This document shows, one piece after another, positions 1 to 7,428 of a stretch of 64,000 nucleotides of DNA. The stretch's first letter is position 1. Each line of letters opens with the position of its first letter. A program made the position numbers and the translations under genes. The notes beneath the pieces were generated by a model. That model did no database searches and was not told where the DNA came from. It saw only the letters and a list, made by a program, of their open reading frames with translations. Source of the stretch: Flavobacteriaceae bacterium (GTDB lineage: Bacteria > Bacteroidota > Bacteroidia > Flavobacteriales > Flavobacteriaceae); the NCBI GenBank assembly GCA_947451475.1, contig CANFZC010000004.1, positions 1 through 64,000 on the forward strand. The letters are read 5' to 3'.

Positions 1-336
1 AGTTCTCGCTCCAATCCATAAGACATCAATATCATGTTCTAAAGCCAATTTTACGTGGGTAGCATTTGCCACTTCCGTCGCCATTAATAAACCCGTTTCA
101 GCTTTAGCTTTTTGTAACCATTTCAAACCCAAAGCTCCGACCCCTTCAAATCCGCCTGGTCGCGTCCTTGGTTTCCATATCCCCGCTCTATATATGCTGA
201 CATCAGAATTTTTTAATTCATGAGCTATTTTCAAAACTTGTTCTTCGGTTTCAGCACTGCATGGACCTGCAATTACCAAAGGATGGGTTAGTTTAAAATC
301 ATCCAGCCATTTTCTGTTTTCTAAAGTGATATTCAT
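1..336 (-). CDS. DAHP synthase / chorismate mutase, N-terminal part (cut by window edge)
   Basis: Only the first 112 codons are present; the gene continues past position 1. The N-terminus reads MNITLENRKWL and then has HPLVIAGPCSAE and KPRTRPGGFEG, which are signatures of type I 3-deoxy-7-phosphoheptulonate synthase (phosphoenolpyruvate plus erythrose 4-phosphate, first shikimate step). In Flavobacteria this protein usually carries a C-terminal type II chorismate mutase domain, which would lie outside the window. The ATG is 3 bases after the tyrA stop, so it is the fourth gene of the aromatic operon and should share the leader attenuator at 3174-3317. The DAHP synthase identity is clear; the mutase fusion is inferred from family habit and operon context. 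Confidence 0.88.
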   Translation of the reverse strand, partial: MNITLENRKWLDDFKLTHPLVIAGPCSAETEEQVLKIAHELKNSDVSIYRAGIWKPRTRPGGFEGVGALGLKWLQKAKAETGLLMATEVANATHVKLALEHDIDVLWIGART

Positions 337-339
337 AGC

Positions 340-1191
340 TTATTTTTTTCCGATTAATATTTCTTTTATCCTATTGGTATTCTGCATTTCATTGAACACC
401 TCTTCATAGTTTTCTTCCTCCAGTAACTTTTTAAAATGGGTCAAATTGACTATATATTCTTCTAAACTCTTAACAACATGTTCTTTATTTTGTTTAAAAA
501 TGGGAGTCCACATAGCAGGAGAACTTTTTGCTAATCGGACAGTGCTTTCAAATCCACTTCCTGCCATGTCAAAAATATCCCGCTCATCTTTCTCTATTTC
601 TACTACTGTTTTTCCTAACATGAATGAACTGATATGAGAAAGATGAGAGACATAAGCAATGTGCTTATCGTGGGCTTTAGGATCCATATACCGAATGCGC
701 ATTCCTAATCTTTTAAACAATTCCATTCCGATTTCTTGCAATTTAAAGGTTGTTTTTTCAACCTCGCATATAATATTCGTCTTTTCCCTAAAAAGGCCTC
801 TTACAGCCGCCAATGGACCTGAAAATTCAGTACCCGCTATAGGATGTGTTGCTAAATAATTTCTTCTATTTGGGTGCTTTTCGACCGCTTCACAAATAGG
901 CAATTTGGTTGAACCCACATCGATTACCAAAGTATGTTCCCCAACCTGATCCAATATATTTGGCAAAAGTACTAAACCAACATCAACTGGCACTGCCACA
1001 ATGATTATATCAGCCTCAGAAATAGTATCTAATGTCGCCTTTACATCAATTATTCCTAGCTTTAGAGCCTCATCTAGATGGGTTGCATTAGCATCTATAC
1101 CAAAGACTTTACTATTTTCATATTGCGCTTTAATATCAAGCGCTAAAGAGCCCCCTATCAACCCTATGCCAATTACATATATATTTTTCAT
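340..1191 (-). CDS. tyrA: Prephenate dehydrogenase
   Basis: 283 residues. It oxidatively decarboxylates prephenate to 4-hydroxyphenylpyruvate for tyrosine synthesis, in the cytoplasm. The N-terminus IGIGLIGGSLA is a Rossmann dinucleotide-binding loop (GxGxxG), and THPIAGTEFSGP near residue 115 matches the TyrA substrate motif. The C-terminal half is the helical dimerisation domain; there is no ACT domain. It lies 9 bases after the aminotransferase and 3 bases before the DAHP synthase gene, so it is clearly in one operon with both. Regulation is expected through the Phe/Tyr leader upstream of pheA. Confidence 0.93.
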   Translation of the reverse strand: MKNIYVIGIGLIGGSLALDIKAQYENSKVFGIDANATHLDEALKLGIIDVKATLDTISEADIIIVAVPVDVGLVLLPNILDQVGEHTLVIDVGSTKLPICEAVEKHPNRRNYLATHPIAGTEFSGPLAAVRGLFREKTNIICEVEKTTFKLQEIGMELFKRLGMRIRYMDPKAHDKHIAYVSHLSHISSFMLGKTVVEIEKDERDIFDMAGSGFESTVRLAKSSPAMWTPIFKQNKEHVVKSLEEYIVNLTHFKKLLEEENYEEVFNEMQNTNRIKEILIGKK

Positions 1192-1200
1192 ATGACTTAA

Positions 1201-2346
1201 TTAAAATCTTGAAATAGCCTCCACTATTCTTTCTTCGGTAGCACACAATGAGAATCGAATATATCCCTCGCCATTACTGCCAAATATAGTCCCCGGCGTA
1301 ATGAAAATATTTTTCTCAATCAATACTTTATCAATAAATGCTTCTGCTGAATCAATTCCTTCTGGGAGCTTAGCCCAAACAAATAAGCCAACAGTATTTT
1401 TATCAAAAGTACAATTCAACTTCATTGCTAGTTGAAAAATCAATTTTCTCCTTTTTGTATAAATTTCATCCTGCAGCTTGAACCAATCTTTGCCTAGTTT
1501 TAATGCGGCTACTGCACCCTTTTGAATTCCATAAAACATGCCACTATCCATGTTACTTTTAACTTTTAAAACAGCGTCAATAAATTGCACATTTCCCATG
1601 ACCATGCCCACTCGCCATCCAGCCATATTATATGTTTTCGATAAAGAATTCAATTCTAATGCCACATCTTTAGCGCCCTTTACCTGCAGTATTGAAATGG
1701 GATTGTTATTCAATATAAAACTATATGGATTGTCATTAATAATTAAAATTTTATGCTTTTTCCCAAATGCTATTAACTTTTCAAACAATTCAAGCGTTCC
1801 ATTAACACCTGTTGGCATGTGCGGATAGGAAACCCACATAATCTTTACTTTCGTTAAATCATGTTGTTCCAATTGTTCAAAATTTGGCTTCCAACCATTT
1901 TGTTCATTTAGATCATAAAAAACCGGTTTTGCTTGAACTAATTCGGTTACTGAGGTATAGGTAGGATAAGCTGGATTGGGTATTAAAACCTCATCCCCTT
2001 CATTCAAAAAAGCCAAAGAAATATGCATAATTCCTTCTTTGGAACCCATTAATGGCAAAATTTCAGCATTATCATCCAAGCTAACGCCAAAATGTTGGAG
2101 GTAAAAATTAGCCATTTCTTTTCGCAACTCGGGTAACCCTTGATAACTTTGATATTCATGAGCTTTTGCTTCAAACATCGCTTTATTCATTGCCTCAATA
2201 ACTCTTGGGTCGGGTGCTAAATCGGGGCTACCGATGCCCATATTGATGATTGGTTTTCCTTCTGCAAGCATTATACGTACTTCACGTAACTTTCTAGAAA
2301 AGTAGTATTCCTCGACACTGTTTAATCTGTTCGCTGTTCGTATCAT
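1201..2346 (-). CDS. PLP-dependent class I aminotransferase (aromatic operon)
   Basis: 381 residues, fold type I aminotransferase. NSLSKTYNMAGWRVG near residues 233-247 carries the Schiff-base lysine and the conserved Arg-containing stretch. IINDNPYSF holds the cofactor-contacting Asn and Tyr. It resembles the LL-diaminopimelate/aspartate aminotransferase branch, but its place between pheA and tyrA argues that it transaminates phenylpyruvate and 4-hydroxyphenylpyruvate, or prephenate. The start ATG shares its A with the pheA stop (TAATG), which suggests translational coupling. Substrate preference cannot be read from sequence alone. Confidence 0.88.
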   Translation of the reverse strand: MIRTANRLNSVEEYYFSRKLREVRIMLAEGKPIINMGIGSPDLAPDPRVIEAMNKAMFEAKAHEYQSYQGLPELRKEMANFYLQHFGVSLDDNAEILPLMGSKEGIMHISLAFLNEGDEVLIPNPAYPTYTSVTELVQAKPVFYDLNEQNGWKPNFEQLEQHDLTKVKIMWVSYPHMPTGVNGTLELFEKLIAFGKKHKILIINDNPYSFILNNNPISILQVKGAKDVALELNSLSKTYNMAGWRVGMVMGNVQFIDAVLKVKSNMDSGMFYGIQKGAVAALKLGKDWFKLQDEIYTKRRKLIFQLAMKLNCTFDKNTVGLFVWAKLPEGIDSAEAFIDKVLIEKNIFITPGTIFGSNGEGYIRFSLCATEERIVEAISRF

Positions 2347-3170
2347 TACTTTCTATTTTTATATTCGCCCAACACTTTGAAATGATTGGTCATAATTTCT
2401 ACTATTTTGGTTGCTTTCTCATAGTGCTTATACTTTTCAAATACCACATCTACAAAGAATGAATACTGAAACGGCGTTTCTATTATGGGCATCGATTGTA
2501 TTTTTGTTAAATTCAATTTACAATTCGTCATTACATTCAGAACGGTGGCCAAACTCCCCGGCGTATCATCTAATTCAAATTTAATAGAGGCTTTATTGAT
2601 TTCCTCTTTAGACCATTCATTTTTCGTTTTACTAATGATGAAAAAGCGAGTCATGTTATTGTTTACCGTTTGAATCTCTGGAGCAATTATTTTTAAATCA
2701 TATAGATTGGCCGCTACTTTGCTTCCTATTGCTGCGATTCCTTTGATTTGCTTTTCATGAATGCGCCTAGCCGTTTCTGCGGTATCTTTATCTTCCACCA
2801 ATTTAATTTGAGGGTACTTTTTTAAGAATTCCATACATTGTAGCAAAGCCATGGGATGGGAATGCACCTCTTGTATATCCTCCAAGCTCTGGCCATCCAA
2901 CACCATTAAATTTTGTATTATCTCCAAATAGTATTCACCAATAATATGCAACTCATTCTTATCAATCAATGCATAATTTGGTATAATAGATCCTGCAATG
3001 GAATTTTCAATCGCCATCACAGCTTGTTGGGATTGATTGTTCACCAAACTGTCGGTCAAAGCTTCAAAAGACAAGCATTCATCTACTGATACATTCTCCT
3101 GAAAATACTCTAGTGCCACCTGATGGTGAAACGATCCTTTAATCCCTTGTATGGCTATTTTTTCTTTCAT
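2346..3170 (-). CDS. pheA: Prephenate dehydratase with ACT domain
   Basis: 274 residues from the ATG at 3170. A longer frame begins at a TTG (3179), but that TTG overlaps the U-tract of the attenuator terminator, so the ATG is preferred. It converts prephenate to phenylpyruvate. The catalytic domain contains the TRF motif (NNMTRFFIIS near residue 180). The C-terminal part from about residue 195 is an ACT regulatory domain (DTPGSLATVLNVM), usually the Phe allosteric site. There is no chorismate mutase domain, unlike the enterobacterial PheA. It is the first structural gene of the operon and is directly preceded by the leader attenuator. Confidence 0.93.
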   Translation of the reverse strand: MKEKIAIQGIKGSFHHQVALEYFQENVSVDECLSFEALTDSLVNNQSQQAVMAIENSIAGSIIPNYALIDKNELHIIGEYYLEIIQNLMVLDGQSLEDIQEVHSHPMALLQCMEFLKKYPQIKLVEDKDTAETARRIHEKQIKGIAAIGSKVAANLYDLKIIAPEIQTVNNNMTRFFIISKTKNEWSKEEINKASIKFELDDTPGSLATVLNVMTNCKLNLTKIQSMPIIETPFQYSFFVDVVFEKYKHYEKATKIVEIMTNHFKVLGEYKNRK

Positions 3171-3177
3171 AATAATC

Positions 3178-3207
3178 AAAAAAAAATCCCAACTCTCGTT
3201 GGGATTT
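3178..3207 (-). terminator. Attenuator terminator before pheA
   Basis: Perfect 10-bp stem (3184-3193 with 3198-3207, loop of 4) followed on the minus strand by a run of nine T (3178-3186, partly within the stem). It sits 8 bases before the pheA ATG and downstream of the Phe/Tyr leader peptide, so it must be passed for the operon to be transcribed. Confidence 0.88.
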
Positions 3208-3258
3208 ATATCTCGTATGTTTTCTTTTTATTTTTTAACATAACACAATACTAATCCC
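3201..3258 (-). promoter_or_regulatory. Antiterminator pairing of the aromatic attenuator
   Basis: On the minus strand the segment at 3258-3248 (GGGATTAGTAT, inside leader codons 20-24) pairs with 3211-3201 (ATATAAATCCC), giving ten pairs including one G-U, with one A-A mismatch. The second segment overlaps the 5' arm of the terminator, so the two structures are mutually exclusive. A ribosome stalled on the Phe/Tyr codons leaves most of the first segment free; a ribosome running to the leader stop covers it. Confidence 0.75.
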
Positions 3259-3317
3259 TTTTTCTGTCCGAAGAAGAAATAAAAGAAATAGTTATAATAA
3301 GTGTTGAATGTTCTCAT
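3228..3317 (-). CDS. Phe/Tyr-rich leader peptide of the aromatic operon
   Basis: A 29-codon frame, ATG at 3317 and TAA at 3228-3230, about 60 bases before pheA. Residues 4-16 read FNTYYNYFFYFFF: ten of thirteen are Phe or Tyr, the end products of the downstream pathway. The tail continues GQKKGLVLC and ends YVKK. The frame is followed by a strong intrinsic terminator (3178-3207), and its own last codons contain a segment complementary to the terminator's 5' arm. This arrangement is what a ribosome-stalling attenuator requires: charged tRNA-Phe/Tyr lets the ribosome pass and termination occur, while starvation stalls it and favours readthrough. A weak -7 candidate (TACATTAG) lies at 3336-3343. 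Confidence 0.85.
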   Translation of the reverse strand: MRTFNTYYNYFFYFFFGQKKGLVLCYVKK

Positions 3318-3449
3318 TTATCATTTTGTGTTCTGCTAATGTAAAAAATAAAAGTGTAGGTTTTACATTAAACTAACTAAAAAATTACTCCAACGTTTTC
3401 GTCACACATGTTAAAAACTGTATTTCTTCTTTATCGATTCATTAATTAT

Positions 3450-3457
3450 TACATTTG
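3450..3457 (+). promoter_or_regulatory. gldA promoter, -7 element
   Basis: TACATTTG matches the Bacteroidetes -7 consensus TAnnTTTG exactly; the -33 box is poorly conserved. The predicted start of transcription near 3463 lies downstream of the upstream in-frame ATG at 3408, which supports ATG 3474 as the real gldA start. Confidence 0.6.
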
Positions 3458-3473
3458 TGACAAATTAGTTACT

Positions 3474-4373
3474 ATGTCAATAGAAGTTCAGAACATTTCC
3501 AAAAGTTACGGCACTCAAAAAGCATTAGACCAAGTTTCTTTTTCAATCAAAAAAGGAGAAATTGTAGGTTTCCTAGGCCCTAATGGTGCTGGAAAATCAA
3601 CTTTAATGAAAATACTAACGACATTTATTACTGCTGATTCGGGAACTGCTGCAGTAAATGGATTCGACCTAAATGAAGCGCCATTAAAAGTTCAGCAATC
3701 TGTTGGTTATTTACCCGAGCACAATCCATTATACTTGGACCTCTATGTGCGCGAATATTTAGCATTTAATGCTGATGTTTATAAAGTAGCTAAATCTCGT
3801 ATCGAGGAAGTTATAGTGCTTACCGGATTAACCCCGGAAAGCCATAAAAAAATCGGGCAATTATCTAAAGGGTATCGACAACGTGTAGGACTTGCTACAG
3901 CATTACTTCACAACCCAGATGTGTTAATATTAGACGAACCCACAACAGGACTTGACCCAAACCAATTGGTAGAAATTCGGAACGTTATAAAGAATGTAGG
4001 CAAAGACAAAACTGTATTTCTTTCAACTCACATTATGCAAGAAGTAGAAGCTATTTGTGACCGGGTAATCATTATTGATAATGGCAAAATTGTAACTGAT
4101 AAAAAACTAGATAAATTAGTAACTGAAGAGAAAGAACAAATCATTGAAGTTGAATTTGACAAAGTCGTTGAGGCAGCTTTATTGGCAAATTTACCCAACA
4201 TAAAAAGCTATAAAAACAGCAATGGAAACCATTGGCTACTAACGTTCACGACCGAAGTGGATATGAGACCAATGCTATTTGATTTTGCAAATGAACAGGG
4301 TTTAAAAACACTACAAATTAGTTTGAAAAACAAAAACCTAGAACAAATATTTCGTGAAAAAACGAAATACTAA
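3474..4373 (+). CDS. gldA: Gliding motility ABC transporter ATP-binding protein GldA
   Basis: 299 residues from ATG 3474 (MSIEVQNISKSYG). An upstream ATG at 3408 is rejected because a TAnnTTTG promoter lies between the two. It is the ATPase subunit of the ABC transporter (with GldF and GldG) needed for gliding in Flavobacterium. Walker A is GPNGAGKST near residue 37, the signature is LSKGYRQRVG, Walker B is VLILDEPTTGLD, and the H-loop is STHIMQE. The C-terminal domain of about 80 residues is typical of CcmA/DrrA-type ATPases. gldF and gldG are not adjacent. A generic ABC ATPase is certain; the GldA name rests on overall resemblance. Confidence 0.82.
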   Translation: MSIEVQNISKSYGTQKALDQVSFSIKKGEIVGFLGPNGAGKSTLMKILTTFITADSGTAAVNGFDLNEAPLKVQQSVGYLPEHNPLYLDLYVREYLAFNADVYKVAKSRIEEVIVLTGLTPESHKKIGQLSKGYRQRVGLATALLHNPDVLILDEPTTGLDPNQLVEIRNVIKNVGKDKTVFLSTHIMQEVEAICDRVIIIDNGKIVTDKKLDKLVTEEKEQIIEVEFDKVVEAALLANLPNIKSYKNSNGNHWLLTFTTEVDMRPMLFDFANEQGLKTLQISLKNKNLEQIFREKTKY

Positions 4374-4408
4374 AAAAGCGATATGGCTTTAAAACAAGCT
4401 GCTAATTT

Positions 4409-5158
4409 TTACGGATATACCACATGTCCATAAAATAGTTGTTGTAAGTCCACCTCTGGTGGGACATTTGTTAGGATTAAATTTCCAGTACTATTTAGCA
4501 ACCCCTTTATACTTTGCACAGGATGCACTATCATATCATTTGACCCGCGATGGTAAACTGTAATAGTTTGAGCTATTAAATCTTGTGCCTCAATTCTGCC
4601 GTCTCCAAAAGAGAAAAATAAATTAGCCTCGTTGGTTTGCCCGGATAAATAAAACCGCGATACATTATTACTCTCAATATGTAAATAATCATTATTTACA
4701 TTGAGAATAAAATCTCCAATTCCGGCTCCTGACTCACCATCACCATCTTTATCTAAAGCATACACATTTAAAACTGGATAATTCAAAACTCCAATTGAAC
4801 TGATATTTTTCTCAGTTTTTGAATAAATCTCTTCCAAAGTTGGTGTTGTCACAACAATCTTAGTTGACCCATATGCCCTAACCCAATTACAACTCACTAC
4901 ATCTTTAAAAATAAGTTGGTCCCCATTTTGCTGTACGGTCACATTATCAATAAAATTCTCTCCTGCTATAATTTGAACTTTATATTCTGACCCTACTTTT
5001 ATAACGACCTCTATTCCTCGATATACTTTTATCTTCTTGAAAGGTTGCACGATCACATCCTTTGTAATGATATCTCCAGTACTTTCAATGCAATCACTAG
5101 GTTTGTCACAGGAACTGAAAACTAAAACAAATGTTATAAAAACCAGTATTTTTTTCAT
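4409..5158 (-). CDS. GIN-domain (DUF2807) lipoprotein
   Basis: 249 residues. A short signal peptide ends in the lipobox VFSSC (Cys 16), so this is an outer-membrane-directed lipoprotein. The rest is one head-GIN domain (DUF2807), a beta-helical fold, with QPFKKIKVYRGIEVVIKVG as the typical entry strand followed by repeated short beta segments. The family's role is not established; adhesin-like surface functions have been suggested. It follows the PagL-like gene after 7 bases and is probably co-transcribed with it. Confidence 0.8.
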   Translation of the reverse strand: MKKILVFITFVLVFSSCDKPSDCIESTGDIITKDVIVQPFKKIKVYRGIEVVIKVGSEYKVQIIAGENFIDNVTVQQNGDQLIFKDVVSCNWVRAYGSTKIVVTTPTLEEIYSKTEKNISSIGVLNYPVLNVYALDKDGDGESGAGIGDFILNVNNDYLHIESNNVSRFYLSGQTNEANLFFSFGDGRIEAQDLIAQTITVYHRGSNDMIVHPVQSIKGLLNSTGNLILTNVPPEVDLQQLFYGHVVYP

Positions 5159-5165
5159 AGCTATC

Positions 5166-6254
5166 TTATAATCTTATACCAATACCAAACTCTAATGCTT
5201 CGGCCAAAAACATATGTGTCTTAACATGAAAGCTACTAAAAATTTTTGGCGTGAAATAATATTTCATACCCACCCTATCATAAATTGCAATATCTTTTTT
5301 TAATGGTTGGTATACATAATATCCCAATTGTGCTTCCAAAGAAATCTTGTTAATAAATAACTCATGACCCACAAAAATACCTACACGTTTATAATCCAAA
5401 TTTGGATCAATGTGTTTATCTGGAAAAGCGACTGAGTAATATTTTATATAATCTTTAAAAGAGTTAGTAAGAAACAATTCCGTTCCGAACTGCAATGAAG
5501 ATTTTCGACCTAATCTTTTATCAGCATAAAATCCAATGTGATAAAAGGGCCGTTGTCCCGTCCTAATAATTTGGCTCTCATTAATCCCACTTCGAACAAC
5601 TAAATTATAATGTATCGGCTCTCGATAATATTTTTTCTCAATAATAGTATCATTAACTATTGCTTTTTTTTCTTCAAAATTATAATTCAGCCCCAAATTC
5701 AACAAATAAGTATTTATACCACTGTTTGGTGACTTAAACCTTCCATTGGAATAATGGGTGAACATTATTCCTGCATGAAAACCAAAAGGTTTTAGCAGCC
5801 TTTGATTATCATAACTAACCCCTACATTTGTATTGTCTAAAAAACGAGTTCCAAATGCCTTATTTATACTATTGGTTTCCTTATTATAGGGATTTGTAGT
5901 CATTGCAATCCCTTGAGATAACCTTAGTTGAAGATGACGGTTTAAAAAATAAAAATTGTATAGTCCTCCCACTGCATAACATGTACCAAGGGGTTGACTT
6001 TTAAAATCCTGAAATAAAAAATAAACCCCGTAATCCGGGAAGTCATATACTTTTTCCCATTCTTGCTCCCCATGTGTTCTTGCTAAATAACTTAGCATTA
6101 AACCGTCGGGATGACCATTTATCAAATTCAAAACATCATCCCGATGAGGCAAAACGTTCCCTCTTAAGATTGATGCCTCAATGGAAAAAGTATCCTTGTG
6201 TTGACCAAAAATAGCCGTTGAAACCAGTAAAATGAAATAATAAAAAGACCTCAT
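5166..6254 (-). CDS. PagL-like acyloxyacyl hydrolase / lipid A 3-O-deacylase family
   Basis: 362 residues with a signal peptide cleaved near residue 17 (AIFGQ). The segment FTHYSNGRF contains His167 and Ser169, matching the H-x-S catalytic pair of PagL-type lipid A deacylases. The outer-membrane barrel is suggested by alternating strands and by the terminal aromatic-containing strand ending GIGIRL. It is about twice the length of PagL of Pseudomonas, with an extra C-terminal barrel-like half, which is usual for Bacteroidota members of the family. The expected role is trimming of acyl chains from LPS; activity is not demonstrable from sequence. It forms a two-gene unit with the downstream DUF2807 lipoprotein. 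Confidence 0.75.
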   Translation of the reverse strand: MRSFYYFILLVSTAIFGQHKDTFSIEASILRGNVLPHRDDVLNLINGHPDGLMLSYLARTHGEQEWEKVYDFPDYGVYFLFQDFKSQPLGTCYAVGGLYNFYFLNRHLQLRLSQGIAMTTNPYNKETNSINKAFGTRFLDNTNVGVSYDNQRLLKPFGFHAGIMFTHYSNGRFKSPNSGINTYLLNLGLNYNFEEKKAIVNDTIIEKKYYREPIHYNLVVRSGINESQIIRTGQRPFYHIGFYADKRLGRKSSLQFGTELFLTNSFKDYIKYYSVAFPDKHIDPNLDYKRVGIFVGHELFINKISLEAQLGYYVYQPLKKDIAIYDRVGMKYYFTPKIFSSFHVKTHMFLAEALEFGIGIRL

Positions 6255-6394
6255 CTAAAAAATTAAAAACGCACAAATATAGCAGAATATATTTAGGAGC
6301 TGATTGGGTCGTCTACTATGTGGTAAATTAACCAACTATTGTAATTCACAATCATTTCCAAAACCCGCTGATAAAAGATGCAATACATATGCTT

Positions 6395-7351
6395 TTAAAA
6401 TACAGAAGAAGCAATTGCCTTAATGTTTTCAGCCTTCCCCATTGAATAATAATGCAAAACAGGAATTCCTGCAGCGACTAATTCTTTACTTTGAGCAATA
6501 CACCACTCAATACCAATTTGTCTCACGACATCATTGTCTTTAGCCTTTACTACCGACATAATTAAATCATCGGGTAGCTCTAGACTAAATCGATGTGGAA
6601 TTAGGTTCAATTGTTTTTTTGTGGCAATAGGTTTCAACCCAGGAATGATAGGCACGGTAATTCCCGCCGTTCTACATTTATCGACAAAATCAAAAAATCG
6701 TTTATTATCAAAAAACATTTGTGTAATGATATAATCTGCACCGTTTTTAATTTTTTCTTTCAAAAAATGAATGTCACTATCTAAACTTGGTGCTTCCATA
6801 TGTTTTTCAGGATAACCCGCCACACCAATACAAAAATTTGTTTTGGCCGAATTTTTTAAATCTTCATCTAAATAAACACCATTGTTTAGGTTGCTAATTT
6901 GCGTGACCAATTCACTAGCATATTCATTTCCCTCCTTTTCGGCATGAAAATAAGTTTCGGTTTTCAAGGCATCTCCACGTAGCGCAACCACATTATCTAT
7001 TCCTAAGAAATCCAAATCAATCAATAGGTTCTCGGTATCCTCTTTAGTAAATCCACCACACAAAATATGTGGTATTGCATCTACATTATATTTGTTCTGA
7101 ATACCAGCACATATTCCAACCGTTCCCGGCCGCTTCTTTACAATCTTCTTTTGCAATAAACCGCTTGGTAATTCCTTGTATTCATATTCCTCACGATGGT
7201 AGGTTACATCTATAAAAGGAGGCTTAAACTCCATTAAAGGATCTATACTATCAAAAATTGATTGTATATTTTGTCCTTTTAAAGGAGGCAAAATTTCGAA
7301 AGAAAATAACGGTTTCCCGTTTGCGTTTTCTATATGTTGAGTTACTTTCAT
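6395..7351 (-). CDS. metF: 5,10-Methylenetetrahydrofolate reductase
   Basis: 318 residues. It reduces methylene-THF to methyl-THF, the methyl donor for MetH. The N-terminal FSFEILPP carries the catalytic Glu seen in MetF enzymes. ALRGD, a FAD/folate contact motif, is near residue 123, and MFFDN is near residue 211. It is a (beta/alpha)8 flavoprotein without the eukaryotic regulatory domain. It is the last gene of the SAM-I-controlled operon metH1-metH2-metF, 77 bases after metH2, with a repeat-containing spacer between them. Confidence 0.93.
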   Translation of the reverse strand: MKVTQHIENANGKPLFSFEILPPLKGQNIQSIFDSIDPLMEFKPPFIDVTYHREEYEYKELPSGLLQKKIVKKRPGTVGICAGIQNKYNVDAIPHILCGGFTKEDTENLLIDLDFLGIDNVVALRGDALKTETYFHAEKEGNEYASELVTQISNLNNGVYLDEDLKNSAKTNFCIGVAGYPEKHMEAPSLDSDIHFLKEKIKNGADYIITQMFFDNKRFFDFVDKCRTAGITVPIIPGLKPIATKKQLNLIPHRFSLELPDDLIMSVVKAKDNDVVRQIGIEWCIAQSKELVAAGIPVLHYYSMGKAENIKAIASSVF

Positions 7352-7357
7352 AATTGT

Positions 7358-7392
7358 AAGTCTTAAAGTTAGAAAGTCGAATGTCGAAAGTT
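7358..7392. repeat. Degenerate AAAGTCG heptamer/octamer repeat, metH2-metF spacer
   Basis: About five units with the core AAGTC/AAGTT spaced 7-8 bases apart (AAGTCTT, AAAGTTAG, AAAGTCGA, ATGTCGA, AAGTTA). The same unit in the same orientation occurs as six near-perfect heptamers inside metH2 at 8021-8062, so the two arrays are related. Confidence 0.7.
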
Positions 7393-7428
7393 ATTGTAAA
7401 CTTTATGACAATAGACTTGACGACGAAT

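Noticed and set aside
3408-3473. Upstream extension of gldA to ATG 3408
   Set aside because: A perfect TAnnTTTG element at 3450-3457 lies inside the extension and the extra residues do not resemble ABC ATPase N-termini.
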